Source: an uncultured Olsenella sp. (GTDB lineage: Bacteria; Actinomycetota; Coriobacteriia; Coriobacteriales; Atopobiaceae). Taken from it: 64,000 bases of DNA. Made by a program: the position numbers and the translations under genes. Of this stretch, positions 33,402 through 42,904 are shown piece after piece (the stretch's first letter is position 1; the number at the start of each line of letters is the position of its first letter). The stretch lies in NCBI GenBank assembly GCA_900548775.1, contig URLM01000001.1, positions 1-64,000 of the forward strand, in the 5' to 3' direction. The notes beneath the pieces are model-generated. The model did not search any database, had not been told where the DNA came from, and was given only the letters and a program-made list of their open reading frames with translations.

Positions 33402-34913
33402 TTACTCCACGACCTTGTCGCCGTTCTTATGGTATTCGTTGCGCTTGAAGATGACGTAAAGAATACCGCCAACAAGGACGCCAGCAAAGATTGCAATGAG
33501 CCACAGGTACCAACCGTCAACGACGGGCAGGACCAGGAAGCCGCCGTGAGGCGCGGGGTCGTGGACGCCGAAGAGGATGGTGAGGATGGCGGCAATCGAG
33601 GAGCCGCACATCATGATGGGCATCACGGGCCAGATGTTCTTGGTCATGAACGGGATGGCGCCCTCGGTGATGTGGGTGCAGCCCAGGACGATGTTGACGA
33701 TACCGGCGTCGTGGTCTTCCTTGGAGAAGTACTTCTTGCCCACGATGACGGCAAAGGCGGTGATCAGCGGCGGGACGATGCAGGCGGCGGAGACGGCGGC
33801 CATGAAGTTGGTGCCGAAGTTGTAGGTCGGGGTGCCGATGCCAGCCTGGAGCGCCTCGGTAAGAAGCGCGGTGCCGGTGACGTAGGCAGCCTTGTTGACT
33901 GGGCCACCCATGTCGAACGCGCACATGCAGCCGATGGCCAGGCCGAGGACGATGGGGCCGGAGGCCTCGAGGCCCTCGAGGAAGCTCATCATGCCGGTGT
34001 TGATCGCGGCCATGGGGCCGGAGATGCCGAGCATGATGAGGCCCGTGATGAACGTGGAGAGCAGCGGGTACAGGAAGATGGCCTTGAGGCCGTCAAGGTT
34101 CTTGGGCATGCCGGAGAGCAGCTTCTCCAGGCCGACGATCACGTAGCCGGCAACAAAGCCGCCGACGATGCCGCCGAGGAAGCCAAAGCCCACGCCAGCG
34201 CCACCGGCGTCGATGAGGCCGGTCTCAGGGGAGACGGGCAGGCCGGTGATGGCGATCATACCGGCAACGAAGCCGGGGACCAGTGCCGGGCGCTTGCCGA
34301 TGGACTCGGCGATGTAGGCAGCGAGCACCGGGACCATGAGGTTCATGGCGATGCCGCCGATGATCTTGAGCATTGCCGCGAACGAGTTGTAGTCCGCCGC
34401 GGTGGAATCGAACGACGTGATGCCCCAGAGGAACGAGACGGCCGTGAGGACGCCACCGGCAACCACGAAGACGAGCATGTGGCTGACGCCGTTCATCAGG
34501 TGCTTGTAGATGATGTGGCCCACGGACTCCTTCTCGTCGGAGGAGCTGTTGTCGCTCGAGGCGTTTGCGACCTCCTCGCTGAGCTCGCCCTGGGCCTTGG
34601 CCGCCAGAGCCTTGTCGATGAGGCCCTCGGCGTCCTTGATCGCTGCGGTCACGCCGACGCTCACCATGGGCTTGCCCGCGAAGCGCTCGGCCTGGACGTC
34701 CTTGTCGGCAGCGACGATGACGGCCTTTGCAGCCTTGATCTGCGCAGGGGTCACCTCGTTCTCGATGCCGACCTGCCCGTGGGTCTCGACCTTGATGGTG
34801 AGGCCCTTGGCTGCGGCGGCCTTCTCGAGGGCCTCCTTAGCCATGTAGGTGTGGGCGATGCCCGTTGGACAACCGGTAGCGGCAATGAGGTCGTACGTCG
34901 TGTCTTCGGCCAT
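33402..34913 (-). CDS. fruA: PTS fructose-specific IIBC protein
   Basis: 503 residues from the ATG at 34913; the frame continues upstream, but that region lies in the promoter. IIB (1-100) has the phosphorylated Cys15 in AATGCPTGIAHTYMA. A Ser/Asp/Glu linker (about 110-130) leads to IIC (about 135-490) with about nine helices, including GGPVNKAAYVTGTAL and HITEGAIPFM. It imports fructose as fructose-1-phosphate. It is the first gene of the fructose operon. Confidence 0.93.
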   Translation of the reverse strand: MAEDTTYDLIAATGCPTGIAHTYMAKEALEKAAAAKGLTIKVETHGQVGIENEVTPAQIKAAKAVIVAADKDVQAERFAGKPMVSVGVTAAIKDAEGLIDKALAAKAQGELSEEVANASSDNSSSDEKESVGHIIYKHLMNGVSHMLVFVVAGGVLTAVSFLWGITSFDSTAADYNSFAAMLKIIGGIAMNLMVPVLAAYIAESIGKRPALVPGFVAGMIAITGLPVSPETGLIDAGGAGVGFGFLGGIVGGFVAGYVIVGLEKLLSGMPKNLDGLKAIFLYPLLSTFITGLIMLGISGPMAAINTGMMSFLEGLEASGPIVLGLAIGCMCAFDMGGPVNKAAYVTGTALLTEALQAGIGTPTYNFGTNFMAAVSAACIVPPLITAFAVIVGKKYFSKEDHDAGIVNIVLGCTHITEGAIPFMTKNIWPVMPIMMCGSSIAAILTILFGVHDPAPHGGFLVLPVVDGWYLWLIAIFAGVLVGGILYVIFKRNEYHKNGDKVVE

Positions 34914-35057
34914 ACCTTCACTCCCCTCTCCTGTGGCGCACACGGCGCCATATCCCTGTGGTCCCGTAGGGCCACTCCCGCGGAAGAGATTGCCGTTCTC
35001 CACATCTCCTCCCAAGACTGTGCACAACTTTACCACGTAATCGTAAAAATGCGAGAC

Positions 35058-35075
35058 AAAACGAAGAAAAACGAA
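35058..35075. promoter_or_regulatory. Candidate FruR/DeoR site before fruA
   Basis: Two copies of AAAACGAA lie exactly 10 bases apart (35058-35065 and 35068-35075), in an AT-rich stretch 145 bases upstream of fruA. The DeoR gene at 11226 has a similar 10-base repeat pattern upstream. Operator function is inferred. Confidence 0.45.
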
Positions 35076-35135
35076 AATAGCTCTTCGAAATCCTGCTTAG
35101 CGGTAGCTTGGGGAGGGGCAACGGTATTGACGAGA

Positions 35136-35179
35136 GAAAAACGCGCCCGCACGGTGGGAAACCCACTGCACGGGCGCGT
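35136..35179 (-). terminator. Rho-independent terminator of glucokinase gene
   Basis: ACGCGCCCG (35141-35149) pairs with 35171-35179; an inner stem GGTGGG/CCCACT strengthens it. On the minus strand it is followed by TTTTTCTCTC. It lies 26 bases past the glucokinase stop. Confidence 0.8.
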
Positions 35180-35205
35180 ATGGGAGAGCACCTGGGATTG
35201 TTGCT

Positions 35206-36165
35206 CTACTTGCCGGCCTGGGAGCGCTTGCGGAGCTCAAGCGCCTCATACGCGCAGCCGTACATGGCTGCCTGGTTGCCCAGCGACGCTGCCTCGATGG
35301 CAACATCCTTGCAGGTAGGAAGCGCATGGGCCTGGAAGCGACGACGCAGCTCTGGCGCGAAGGTCGCAAACGAGCCCGCAACGCCACCGCCAATTAGGTA
35401 CATAGCGGGGTCCACCACACAGGAGACCTGCGACATGGCCTGAGCCAGGTACTCGCACATCTGGTCCACGGCAATCTTTGCGCACTCGTCGCCCTTGGCG
35501 AGGGCACGGAAGACCGAGAGCGTGTCGGTGGCGTGCTCGACGTGCACGGGCGTCACACCGCGGCGCTCGCACTCATTGAGGTAGAGCCTCACGATGCCCT
35601 TAGCCGAGGCGTACTGCTCGAGGCAGCCGTGGCGACCGCACCCACAGGTCTCGGTCTCGTTGGGGTTAACGGTGATGTGGCCAATCTCGCCACCAGCGCC
35701 AAACGCACCGGCCACCAGGCGGCCGTTTACCACGACGCCGGCACCCACGCCCGTGCCAAGTGCGATAAGCACAAAGCTCGAGACGCCATGGGCCACGCCG
35801 GCCCAGAGCTCGCCCAGCGCGGCCGCATTCGCGTCGTTCACGAAGGCGATGGCGGCATTGGGGAACGCGGCATTGATCGCGGCAACAAGGCCGTCGGGAT
35901 CGAGCTGGATGTTGGGCAGGAAGCCAACCTTGCCGTCGTCTGCCACGGGGCCGGGAATGTCCAAGCCACACGCAATGACGTCCTCGGGAGTATTGTCATG
36001 GGCGGCAAGGAGGTGCGTCAGGCCGTCGGTCACCGTGGCGAACGCCTCCGCATCCACAAGGGCGGGCGTGGGGATCTTGCGCTCCTCGAGCAGGTCGCCC
36101 TCGGGCGAGAAGAGCCCCGCCTTGATGCTGGTTCCTCCGATGTCAATGCCAAGGACGGCTTGCAT
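35206..36165 (-). CDS. ROK-family glucokinase
   Basis: 319 residues from the ATG at 36165, preceded by AGAGGGGAAG; a long upstream open frame is not family-like. ROK motifs: ATP loop GIDIGGTSIKAGL near residue 8, catalytic VNDANAAALGE near 103, FGAGGEIGHITV near 145 and the ROK zinc motif CGCGRHGCLEQYAS near 170. It probably phosphorylates glucose; related ROK kinases use mannose or GlcNAc. Divergent from the M32 gene. Confidence 0.9.
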   Translation of the reverse strand: MQAVLGIDIGGTSIKAGLFSPEGDLLEERKIPTPALVDAEAFATVTDGLTHLLAAHDNTPEDVIACGLDIPGPVADDGKVGFLPNIQLDPDGLVAAINAAFPNAAIAFVNDANAAALGELWAGVAHGVSSFVLIALGTGVGAGVVVNGRLVAGAFGAGGEIGHITVNPNETETCGCGRHGCLEQYASAKGIVRLYLNECERRGVTPVHVEHATDTLSVFRALAKGDECAKIAVDQMCEYLAQAMSQVSCVVDPAMYLIGGGVAGSFATFAPELRRRFQAHALPTCKDVAIEAASLGNQAAMYGCAYEALELRKRSQAGK

Positions 36166-36418
36166 GTCTTCCCCTCTCGGTTGGCTCTCTGTCGGATGCG
36201 CCCCCGAGGCGTACGGCACCGGGGAGCGACTGTGCACATCATCCCACGACGGTTTGGACCGTGCACGACTCATGACGCAGAAGGAGCGGTGCCTGCCGCA
36301 ATCGGCGGCGCACACGCAACGGCTACCGGCACGCGCACGGGGTGGCCACAGCCATGGGATACACTCGAAGTTCGTGCAGTCGGCTCTTTGCGCCCCACTG
36401 GGGCGGTCTGGAGGCATC

Positions 36419-37969
36419 ATGGCAAACAACGCGCCCTCCGCGATCAACGCGGCGCTCCCCAATCCCAAGCAGGACATGGCAGAACTCGACCGGCTGGAGA
36501 GCCGTCGCTTCGCCCTTCGCTACGCATTGGACGAGATAGCGACCCTCGGCCCCTCCATCGACCCTCCCAAGGCCACGGAGGAGCGCGCGGAGGCATCCGC
36601 CGTCCTCGACGAGGAGGCAACGCGCCTGCTCTGCGCGCCGGAGGTTGGCCCTCTGCTCGACCGGCTGGAGTCTAACGCCGGCATCATCGGCGAGACACGC
36701 GCGGCACAGGTCAAGATCTTGAAGCGCGACCGCAACTCTCTGGTAGGCGTGCCTGCAGACGAGCGCGCGGCCTTCTGCCGTCTTGCCGTCGAGGCCAACG
36801 ACGTCTGGCGTCGCGCCAAGGCCGCGAACGACTGGGCCAGCTTCGAGCCCTACCTCGATCGCCTCGTGGCCACCCGCGTGAGCATGGCGCATGCCATGAA
36901 CCCGGACGCAGACCCCTACGACGTCTGGCTCGACCAGTACGAGCACGGCACGAGCCGCGCCTTCTACGACCCCTTCTTCAAGCAGGTAAAGACCTGCGTG
37001 GTCCCGCTTCTGGCCAAGTGCATGGCCGCGCCGAGAAAGCCCAGCCACCGCGTGGTTGACGGCACCTTCGACGAGCGCCGCCAGTGGGATCTTGCCCGCG
37101 ACCTGGTGCGCCTCGAGGGCGTGGACACCGACGCCCTGTGGCTCGGCTCGACTGAGCACCCCTACACGGGCGGCCCGTCGACGGGCTTCGTGGCCATCGC
37201 GAGCCACGTGTACCCGGACAACGTACTCTCCAACGTCTTCAGCATGCTCCACGAGGGCGGGCATGCCATGTACGAGCAGAACGTCGACCCCGCCTACCGC
37301 TTCACCTCGCTCAAGGGCGGCACCAGCTCCGGCATGCACGAGTCGCAGTCGCGCTTCTTCGAGAACTACGTGGGCAGGAGCGAGGCGTTCTCCGAGCAAC
37401 TCGCGCGCCTTCTCGCCAAGCACTTCCCCGGACAGCTCGGCCGCATGACGCCTCACCAGCTCTACATGGCCGAGAACTGCGCGGAGCCGGGCCTCATCCG
37501 CTGCGACGCCGACGAGCTCACCTACCCCCTGCACATCCTGGTGCGCTACGAGATTGAGCAGCTGCTCTTCTCGGGCGAGGCGAAGGCTGCGGACGTACCC
37601 GGCCTCTGGGCAGACCGCTACCGTTCCTACCTGGGCGTGGAGGTGCCCAGCGACACCGAGGGAACCCTCCAAGACACCCACTGGTCCGACGGCGACTTTG
37701 CCTACTTCCCCACCTACGCGCTGGGCAGTGCCTTTGGAGCGCAGTTCAAGGCGGCGATGGTGCGCCAGGGCGTGGACTTTGACGGCTGCTGCGCCTCCGG
37801 AGACCTTGCGCCCATCCGCGAGTGGCTGCGCGCCAACATCTGGCACTGGGGCCGTGCCAAGGACTCCGCGCAACTCATCCGCATGGCGTGCGGAGAGAAC
37901 TTCGAGCCACGCTACTACACCGACTACCTTGTCGAGAAGTTCTCTGCAATCTACGGGCTGGACAGGTAG
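36419..37969 (+). CDS. M32 metallocarboxypeptidase
   Basis: 516 residues from the ATG at 36419, with GGAGG 4 bases upstream. The zinc motif HEGGH lies at 278-282, followed by ESQSRFFENYVGRS (about 318), the M32 family signature. TEHPYTGGPSTG and RYEIEQLLFSGE are also typical of thermostable carboxypeptidase 1. It removes C-terminal amino acids in the cytoplasm. The dtd gene begins one base after its stop. Confidence 0.92.
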   Translation: MANNAPSAINAALPNPKQDMAELDRLESRRFALRYALDEIATLGPSIDPPKATEERAEASAVLDEEATRLLCAPEVGPLLDRLESNAGIIGETRAAQVKILKRDRNSLVGVPADERAAFCRLAVEANDVWRRAKAANDWASFEPYLDRLVATRVSMAHAMNPDADPYDVWLDQYEHGTSRAFYDPFFKQVKTCVVPLLAKCMAAPRKPSHRVVDGTFDERRQWDLARDLVRLEGVDTDALWLGSTEHPYTGGPSTGFVAIASHVYPDNVLSNVFSMLHEGGHAMYEQNVDPAYRFTSLKGGTSSGMHESQSRFFENYVGRSEAFSEQLARLLAKHFPGQLGRMTPHQLYMAENCAEPGLIRCDADELTYPLHILVRYEIEQLLFSGEAKAADVPGLWADRYRSYLGVEVPSDTEGTLQDTHWSDGDFAYFPTYALGSAFGAQFKAAMVRQGVDFDGCCASGDLAPIREWLRANIWHWGRAKDSAQLIRMACGENFEPRYYTDYLVEKFSAIYGLDR

Positions 37970-37970
37970 C

Positions 37971-38429
37971 ATGCGCGCACTGATTCAGCGAGTCGAGCGA
38001 GCGTCGGTCGAGGTGGACGGGAGCGAGGTTGGCTCATGCGGTGAAGGTTACCTCGTGCTTCTCGGCGTTGGCCCCAATGATGACGAGAACGTCACCAGGC
38101 GCATGTGGGAGAAGGTACGCAAGCTTCGCATCTGCGCCGACGAGAACGGTCGCACCAACCTCTCGCTTGTGGACGTGGGCGGATCGCTTCTTGTGGTGAG
38201 CCAGTTCACGCTCTACGCCGACGCGCGTCACGGCAACCGGCCGTCGTTTACGAATGCCGCCCCGGCAGAGCTTGCCAACCGTCTCTACGAACTCTTCTGC
38301 GAGCTTGCCGAGAAGGACCTGGGGCCAGGGCGTGTGGGCCGCGGCGAATTTGGCGCCCACATGCGCGTGGGCCTCATAAACGACGGGCCGTTCACCGTAA
38401 TGCTCGACTCGGAGGAACTTGGGCTGTAG
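37971..38429 (+). CDS. dtd: D-aminoacyl-tRNA deacylase
   Basis: 152 residues. Both family signatures are intact: SQFTLYAD near residue 80 and GPFTVMLDSEEL at the C-terminus, with NRPSFTNAA between. It hydrolyses D-aminoacyl-tRNA and mischarged Gly-tRNA(Ala). It starts one base after the M32 carboxypeptidase stop, so the two are probably translated from one message. Confidence 0.95.
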   Translation: MRALIQRVERASVEVDGSEVGSCGEGYLVLLGVGPNDDENVTRRMWEKVRKLRICADENGRTNLSLVDVGGSLLVVSQFTLYADARHGNRPSFTNAAPAELANRLYELFCELAEKDLGPGRVGRGEFGAHMRVGLINDGPFTVMLDSEELGL

Positions 38430-38580
38430 CGCCAGCCTTTTGGTCCGATTGATCGCGGTCAGACGTTGGTTCGACGCTTCCTTGCGTGGTAAAGTCTTTC
38501 AAGGTCGCTGACGACAGTGCCAGTTCGCACAAGGGCCAGACAGCGGCCCCAGGCTCATCAATACAGGAGAGGGGATCACC

Positions 38581-39024
38581 ATGAAGGCTTTCTTCAGCGA
38601 GTTCCGGGCGTTCATCTTGCGCGGTAACGTGATGGACATGGCAGTCGGCGTGATTATCGGCGGCGCGTTCACGGCCATCGTCAACTCCCTGGTTGGTGAC
38701 ATCATCCAGCCGCTCATCTCGGGCCTCACGGGCGGCGGCGAGCAGATTGGCCTCGTGATCAACGTTGGCGCCGCCCAGCTCGACTTTGGCGCGTTCATCT
38801 CGGCCGTCATCAACTTCATCATCATTGCGTTTATCATCTTCTGCCTGGTCAAGAGCATGAACAAGCTCTCCGAGGAGGCAAAGAAGCTCGCCGGGGAGCA
38901 GGGGAAGGAAGAGGAGGCCGCGGCGCCCATCTGCCCGCACTGCCTCGAGGAGGTCAAGGCCGGTGCCACCCGCTGCCCGCACTGCGGCGGCGAGATCCCT
39001 GGCGGGGCGAAGCCCGCGGCATAG
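38581..39024 (+). CDS. mscL: Large-conductance mechanosensitive channel with zinc ribbon
   Basis: 147 residues; AGGAGAGGGG precedes the ATG. TM1 (about 16-45) contains GNVMDMAVGVIIGGAFT and TM2 lies at about 70-92. The C-terminal tail carries four cysteines (118, 121, 132, 135) in CPHCLEEVKAGATRCPHC, a zinc ribbon replacing the usual helical bundle. This tail is known from other Gram-positive MscL proteins. It protects against osmotic downshock. Confidence 0.95.
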   Translation: MKAFFSEFRAFILRGNVMDMAVGVIIGGAFTAIVNSLVGDIIQPLISGLTGGGEQIGLVINVGAAQLDFGAFISAVINFIIIAFIIFCLVKSMNKLSEEAKKLAGEQGKEEEAAAPICPHCLEEVKAGATRCPHCGGEIPGGAKPAA

Positions 39025-39082
39025 CAGCCGAGGCCTGCATCATAGTGAGAACCACGCCCAGCTAGGCGGTGGAATGGCAACG

Positions 39083-39116
39083 GCGCCCGGAGACTTTGGC
39101 CTCCGGGCGCTTCTTC
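39083..39116 (+). terminator. Rho-independent terminator of mscL
   Basis: GCGCCCGGAG (39083-39092) pairs perfectly with 39101-39110, followed by TTCTTCT. The 39120-39273 stretch after it shows nothing further. Confidence 0.75.
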
Positions 39117-39273
39117 TGCCCCCCGAGGTGGTGTCATTCTCTCTCAGAGGGCAAACGAGAAGGAATTGGACACATAGCGGCGTTCTGACGCTAGAATTTG
39201 TCGAATTCGTTCTCAGCAGCACCACCGGGGGCGGCTGCACCAGGGGCGGCACCACGGACCAGCGGCCCAGACC

Positions 39274-40257
39274 CTATGCGCGCTCGGGAAGATGCGAGGT
39301 AATGAGCGTCATCTCGCCCGTCAGGCGGATGCCGCCAGAGCCGGAGGGCGCAAGGAAGTGGCTTCCCGTGCTCACGGCGTGCTCGACGCCGGCGCCATCG
39401 CGAACGCTGCCCGAACCCTCGATCACCGAGAGGCACATGAACGGCCACGGCTGCGCAAGCGTCTTCTCCCCAGAGACACGCACGCGCTCAACATCAAAGT
39501 TGGGGCAAGCCATGAGCTCGGTCACACCGTCTTTCTCGGGCGCGGTGACCTTGCCACTTGTGGGCGGAACCTGCTCATAGTCCACCACGTCGAGCGACTG
39601 CTTCACATGAAGCGGGCGCTTGGTGCCGTCAGACTGAACGCGGTCGTAGTCGTACACACGATAGGTGACGTCGGACGACTGCTGGGTCTCGAGGATAAGC
39701 GTGCCGCCCATGATGGCGTGCATGGTCCCTGGCTCGATGCGGAAGAAGTCACCGGGATGGATGGGCACGTAGTTGAGCATGTCGTCCCAACGGCCCTCCG
39801 CGATCATGGCCGCAAGCTCCTCTCGGCTCTTGGCTCGCTGCCCAACGATGATGCGAGTTCCAGGCTCGCAGTCGAGAACGTACCAGCACTCCCTCTTGCC
39901 CAGCGAGCCGTTCTCGTGCTCGGCGGCATAGGCGTCGTCCGGGTGAACCTGAACGGAGAGGTTCTCGCGCGCATCCAGGATCTTGATCAGGAGGGGGAAG
40001 CGGTCGCCCTCGGCGCCGGCAAAGAGCTCATGGTGGCTCTCCCAGAGCTCGGAGAGCAGGATGCCGTCATACACGCCACCCGCAACCGCACAATCGCCGT
40101 TTGGGTGGGCGGAAATCCCCCAGCACTCGCCAATGGGGCCTTCCGGAGTGTCATAGCCAAAGCGCTTCTCCAGCTCTCTCCCGCCCCAGATCTTCCCATG
40201 GAAGATGGGCGCGAGGAAGATGAGGTCCCGCGGCAAGGTGCTCTTAGTGTCTGCCAT
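39274..40257 (-). CDS. manA: Mannose-6-phosphate isomerase, class I
   Basis: 327 residues from the ATG at 40257 (AGGAGGGAC upstream). Motifs: KIWGGRELEKRFG near residue 22, metal-binding LSVQVHPDD near 98, KRECWYVLDCEPGTRI near 118, and PGTMHAI near 175. It interconverts mannose-6-phosphate and fructose-6-phosphate, feeding glycolysis or supplying mannose for glycoconjugates. It stands alone here. Confidence 0.93.
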   Translation of the reverse strand: MADTKSTLPRDLIFLAPIFHGKIWGGRELEKRFGYDTPEGPIGECWGISAHPNGDCAVAGGVYDGILLSELWESHHELFAGAEGDRFPLLIKILDARENLSVQVHPDDAYAAEHENGSLGKRECWYVLDCEPGTRIIVGQRAKSREELAAMIAEGRWDDMLNYVPIHPGDFFRIEPGTMHAIMGGTLILETQQSSDVTYRVYDYDRVQSDGTKRPLHVKQSLDVVDYEQVPPTSGKVTAPEKDGVTELMACPNFDVERVRVSGEKTLAQPWPFMCLSVIEGSGSVRDGAGVEHAVSTGSHFLAPSGSGGIRLTGEMTLITSHLPERA

Positions 40258-40379
40258 GTGGTTCGTCCCTCCTGAAGCTGCTGCCAATACAACCATCATA
40301 CGATTGGCTTTCCTCGAGACTCACCCGAACAAGGCATGCAAGAATCTGACATATTTAATTTTTCAGATGTCTAAGGCGG

Positions 40380-41783
40380 CTACCTTCTCGTCTGGTCGGA
40401 TGGTCCAACGGCAGACTCGTCCTCCCCAGATTGCCTGGCAATGAACTCGGCGGAGGAGAGACCCCTCCCCAGCTCGCGCCTGCGGCGGGCCTTCGCCGCC
40501 TCAAAGCGCCTTCGAGACGTCTGCAAGGCGCGCCGCTGACGCGCCAGCGCCTCGTCTGCGCTCTCCTTGCCCGAGACGATGCTGGTGAGGGCATGCACGG
40601 GATGCGCCGGCGCGGCAACGCGCACGAGCGAGGTCAGGATGGGGATCACAAGCACCGTGACGGCCCCAGCCGTAACCAGCACCGAGGCGTCCTCGGTTGT
40701 CATGGCACCCGCGTCCACCACAATACGGGTGATTGCGACCACGAGCGGCAGGGCCATCACGCAGTAGGCCGTGGTCACAAAACGTTCCTGTGGACTCATC
40801 TCGCGTGTCTCGGGGTTCACGTGCAGCGAGATGGCAACGGAGACCCCCCTCACGGCAACGAGTAGCCCAATGAAGAGGAAGAGCAGACCGGGGTCAGAGA
40901 AGGCAGCAGAAAGGTCGATCCCTGCACCAGAGATAACGAAGAACGCCGGGATGAGAAAGCCGTTGCCTATCGCCTCAATGCGTTCCTCAAGCTCGCGGTT
41001 CCCATCTGGCGAGAAGACGCGCAGCACGAAGCCGGCGGCAAAAGCTCCCAGCACGGCATCGAAGCCAGCGACCTCGGCGAGAAAGACGAGGAATACGAGC
41101 AGGAGCACCACGAGGCGAAGCGGCGTCTGCGTGCTGGAACCGGCACTCGACCGGACGAAGTCGCGAAAGCGGGCGCCAATGCGCGCAGTTGAGGTGGACA
41201 GGCGCGCGATGCGCACGCACACAAAGAGAAAGGCCACGAGGACGGCCACCGTGACCAGCAGCGACCTCGTTGAGAGCAGGAGCGCCACGGCTATGACCGG
41301 CAGCACCTCGCCCGTGGCGCCATAGGCGGTCACCGCCCTGCCGACGGGCGTGTTCGTGAGGTCGCGGGCGCGCATGATGGGCGCAAGCGTGCCGTACGCC
41401 GTAGTGGTGAGCATGATCGCAAAGGCAACGCCCGCCATGCCGGTAAAGCGGCTGAAGCCCGTGAGGCTCACCAGGGCGATTGCCGCGACCATCGAGGCGC
41501 CCCAGCAGATGGAGGCATGCTTCCCCATGGGGCCCACCAGTTCGGCGGGCCTTATCTCGTAGCCGGCCTGGAGAAAGAGGAACGCCATCCCAAGCTCCGA
41601 GATGAGGGAGAGGGCGCCACCACTCGAGCGAATCACGTCCACCCCGTAGGGGCCGAGAAGCGCACCCGCAAAGACAAGGAAGACGACCTCGGGAATCGCC
41701 CTGCCTGGAACGACGCTCGCCACGAAGGGGGCGAGCGCCGCGACGAGCATGGTGACGGAAAGCGAGAGGAGCTGACTTACCAC
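40380..41783 (-). CDS. CPA2-family cation:proton antiporter
   Basis: 467 residues from a GTG at 41783, with AAGGGGG upstream. About 12 TM helices; FVFAGALLGPYGVDV-like and AFLFLQAGYEIRP segments near residues 35-75 and GAFAAGFVLRV near 240 match the KefB/NapA Na+/H+ exchanger domain. There is no TrkA-N domain; a basic C-terminal tail (about 410-467) is cytoplasmic. It exchanges Na+ or K+ for protons. It probably forms an operon with the TetR gene 36 bases upstream, which may repress it. Confidence 0.85.
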   Translation of the reverse strand: MVSQLLSLSVTMLVAALAPFVASVVPGRAIPEVVFLVFAGALLGPYGVDVIRSSGGALSLISELGMAFLFLQAGYEIRPAELVGPMGKHASICWGASMVAAIALVSLTGFSRFTGMAGVAFAIMLTTTAYGTLAPIMRARDLTNTPVGRAVTAYGATGEVLPVIAVALLLSTRSLLVTVAVLVAFLFVCVRIARLSTSTARIGARFRDFVRSSAGSSTQTPLRLVVLLLVFLVFLAEVAGFDAVLGAFAAGFVLRVFSPDGNRELEERIEAIGNGFLIPAFFVISGAGIDLSAAFSDPGLLFLFIGLLVAVRGVSVAISLHVNPETREMSPQERFVTTAYCVMALPLVVAITRIVVDAGAMTTEDASVLVTAGAVTVLVIPILTSLVRVAAPAHPVHALTSIVSGKESADEALARQRRALQTSRRRFEAAKARRRRELGRGLSSAEFIARQSGEDESAVGPSDQTRR

Positions 41784-41819
41784 CCTGCCGCCCCCTTCCT
41801 CGCCGTTATTCTCGCCTTG

Positions 41820-42425
41820 CTACCTGAGCGTGGCCTTGAGGCCGCCGCGGACGAAGTCCGACACCTCGGCCATGTGCTTTGCGACCAAGCCGAGGTCCTC
41901 GTTGGTCGCGAGGATCTGGATGAACGCGTCGGCGCTCATGGTAGCAAAGAGCCGCGCGGAGAAGCCGTCCGAGACCTTTGAGCCCTTACGGGCGAAACGC
42001 TCGGAGACCATGCTGGCGATCTCGTCGACCTTCTCGTCAAGAAACTCCTTGACCACAGGGTTGTCACGGTTGCTCAGGACGATCTTGGGGACGAGCGGGT
42101 ACTCCTTGATGAGCTCGGCAAGGCCGTCGGGCAGCGCCTCGACGTTGGTGGGCTCGCCCTCTCCGTCGCAGATCACCGCGATGTCATGCTCGATCCAGCT
42201 CGCAAGGATGGCGGGCAGCTCGCTCATCAGGGGGGAAACAACGCTCTTGAACAGGTCCTCCTTGCTCGTGAAGAAGAAGTAGAGAGCCCCGGTCGTCACA
42301 CCTGCCTTCGAGCAGATCTGACGCAGGGACGCTCCCTCGTACCCGTACTCGGCAAACTCCTCGGTCGCTGACGCGATAAGACCCCTCTTCGTCTCTGCGC
42401 TGTCAGTCTGAGCCCTTCTCGACAT
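41820..42425 (-). CDS. TetR-family regulator
   Basis: 201 residues. The N-terminal HTH reads LIASATEEFAEYGYEGASLR then SKAGVTTGALYFFF, typical TetR. The C-terminal half is the ligand domain. It lies upstream of the antiporter on the same strand. A palindrome at 42457-42491 is a likely self-operator. The ligand is unknown. Confidence 0.9.
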   Translation of the reverse strand: MSRRAQTDSAETKRGLIASATEEFAEYGYEGASLRQICSKAGVTTGALYFFFTSKEDLFKSVVSPLMSELPAILASWIEHDIAVICDGEGEPTNVEALPDGLAELIKEYPLVPKIVLSNRDNPVVKEFLDEKVDEIASMVSERFARKGSKVSDGFSARLFATMSADAFIQILATNEDLGLVAKHMAEVSDFVRGGLKATLR

Positions 42426-42456
42426 CTGGCTACCGCCTTTTCCCTCTTTAGCATGT

Positions 42457-42491
42457 GGCTAGGCAATGATAATACCATTGCGGCACTAGCC
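42457..42491. promoter_or_regulatory. Candidate TetR operator
   Basis: Nested inverted repeats: GGCTAG (42457-42462) with 42486-42491, and GCAATG (42463-42468) with 42476-42481. They lie 32 bases upstream of the tetR start in an AT-rich stretch. Autoregulation is inferred. Confidence 0.5.
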
Positions 42492-42592
42492 TTTACCTGC
42501 AGTTGATTATGAACTCAATATGGTGTTCGTCACGCGATAGAAGTGCATTTTTTGATAGAAATTCAAGAAACGTTCCCCTGGTTTGCCCGGCC

Positions 42593-42841
42593 TTACGGGC
42601 GCGCATCCTGGGGCCGCAGGAAGTGGTCGCACACGTTGCTCCGCCGGAGGTACTCATTTCCAAAGGGATCGATAACGGGGACCAGCTCATCGATGCTGTT
42701 CGCGAAGAACATGTCTGGCTCCTTGTACACGTGGGGCACCGCCAGCGTGAAGCCGCGGCTACAGGAGCCTTGAAACATACCCGTTTCCTCGTTTGTCGTA
42801 AAGGAGCTGAAGATGCACTCCGAGCAGTGAAAGCCAGCCAT
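42593..42841 (-). CDS. Small cysteine-containing protein, unknown function
   Basis: 82 residues starting MAGFHCSECIF. Cysteines at 6, 9, 27 and 71 (CxxC, C, C) suggest a bound metal. GGGGGGA lies 8 bases before the ATG. I recognise no family. It follows the HAD gene (64-base gap) on the same strand, so the two may be co-transcribed. An open frame on the opposite strand overlaps, but this one has the more protein-like composition. Confidence 0.5.
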   Translation of the reverse strand: MAGFHCSECIFSSFTTNEETGMFQGSCSRGFTLAVPHVYKEPDMFFANSIDELVPVIDPFGNEYLRRSNVCDHFLRPQDARP

Positions 42842-42904
42842 GAGAGAATCCCCCCAGAACGTGACGGAAGAGTCGTGGTGTACGAGCGTGCCGTGCGAGC
42901 GCGG

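Noticed and set aside
33198..35318. 706-codon plus-strand open frame opposite the fructose PTS genes
   Set aside because: It is antisense to clear IIA and IIBC genes; its Asp/His/Gly-rich composition is typical of shadows in GC-rich DNA.
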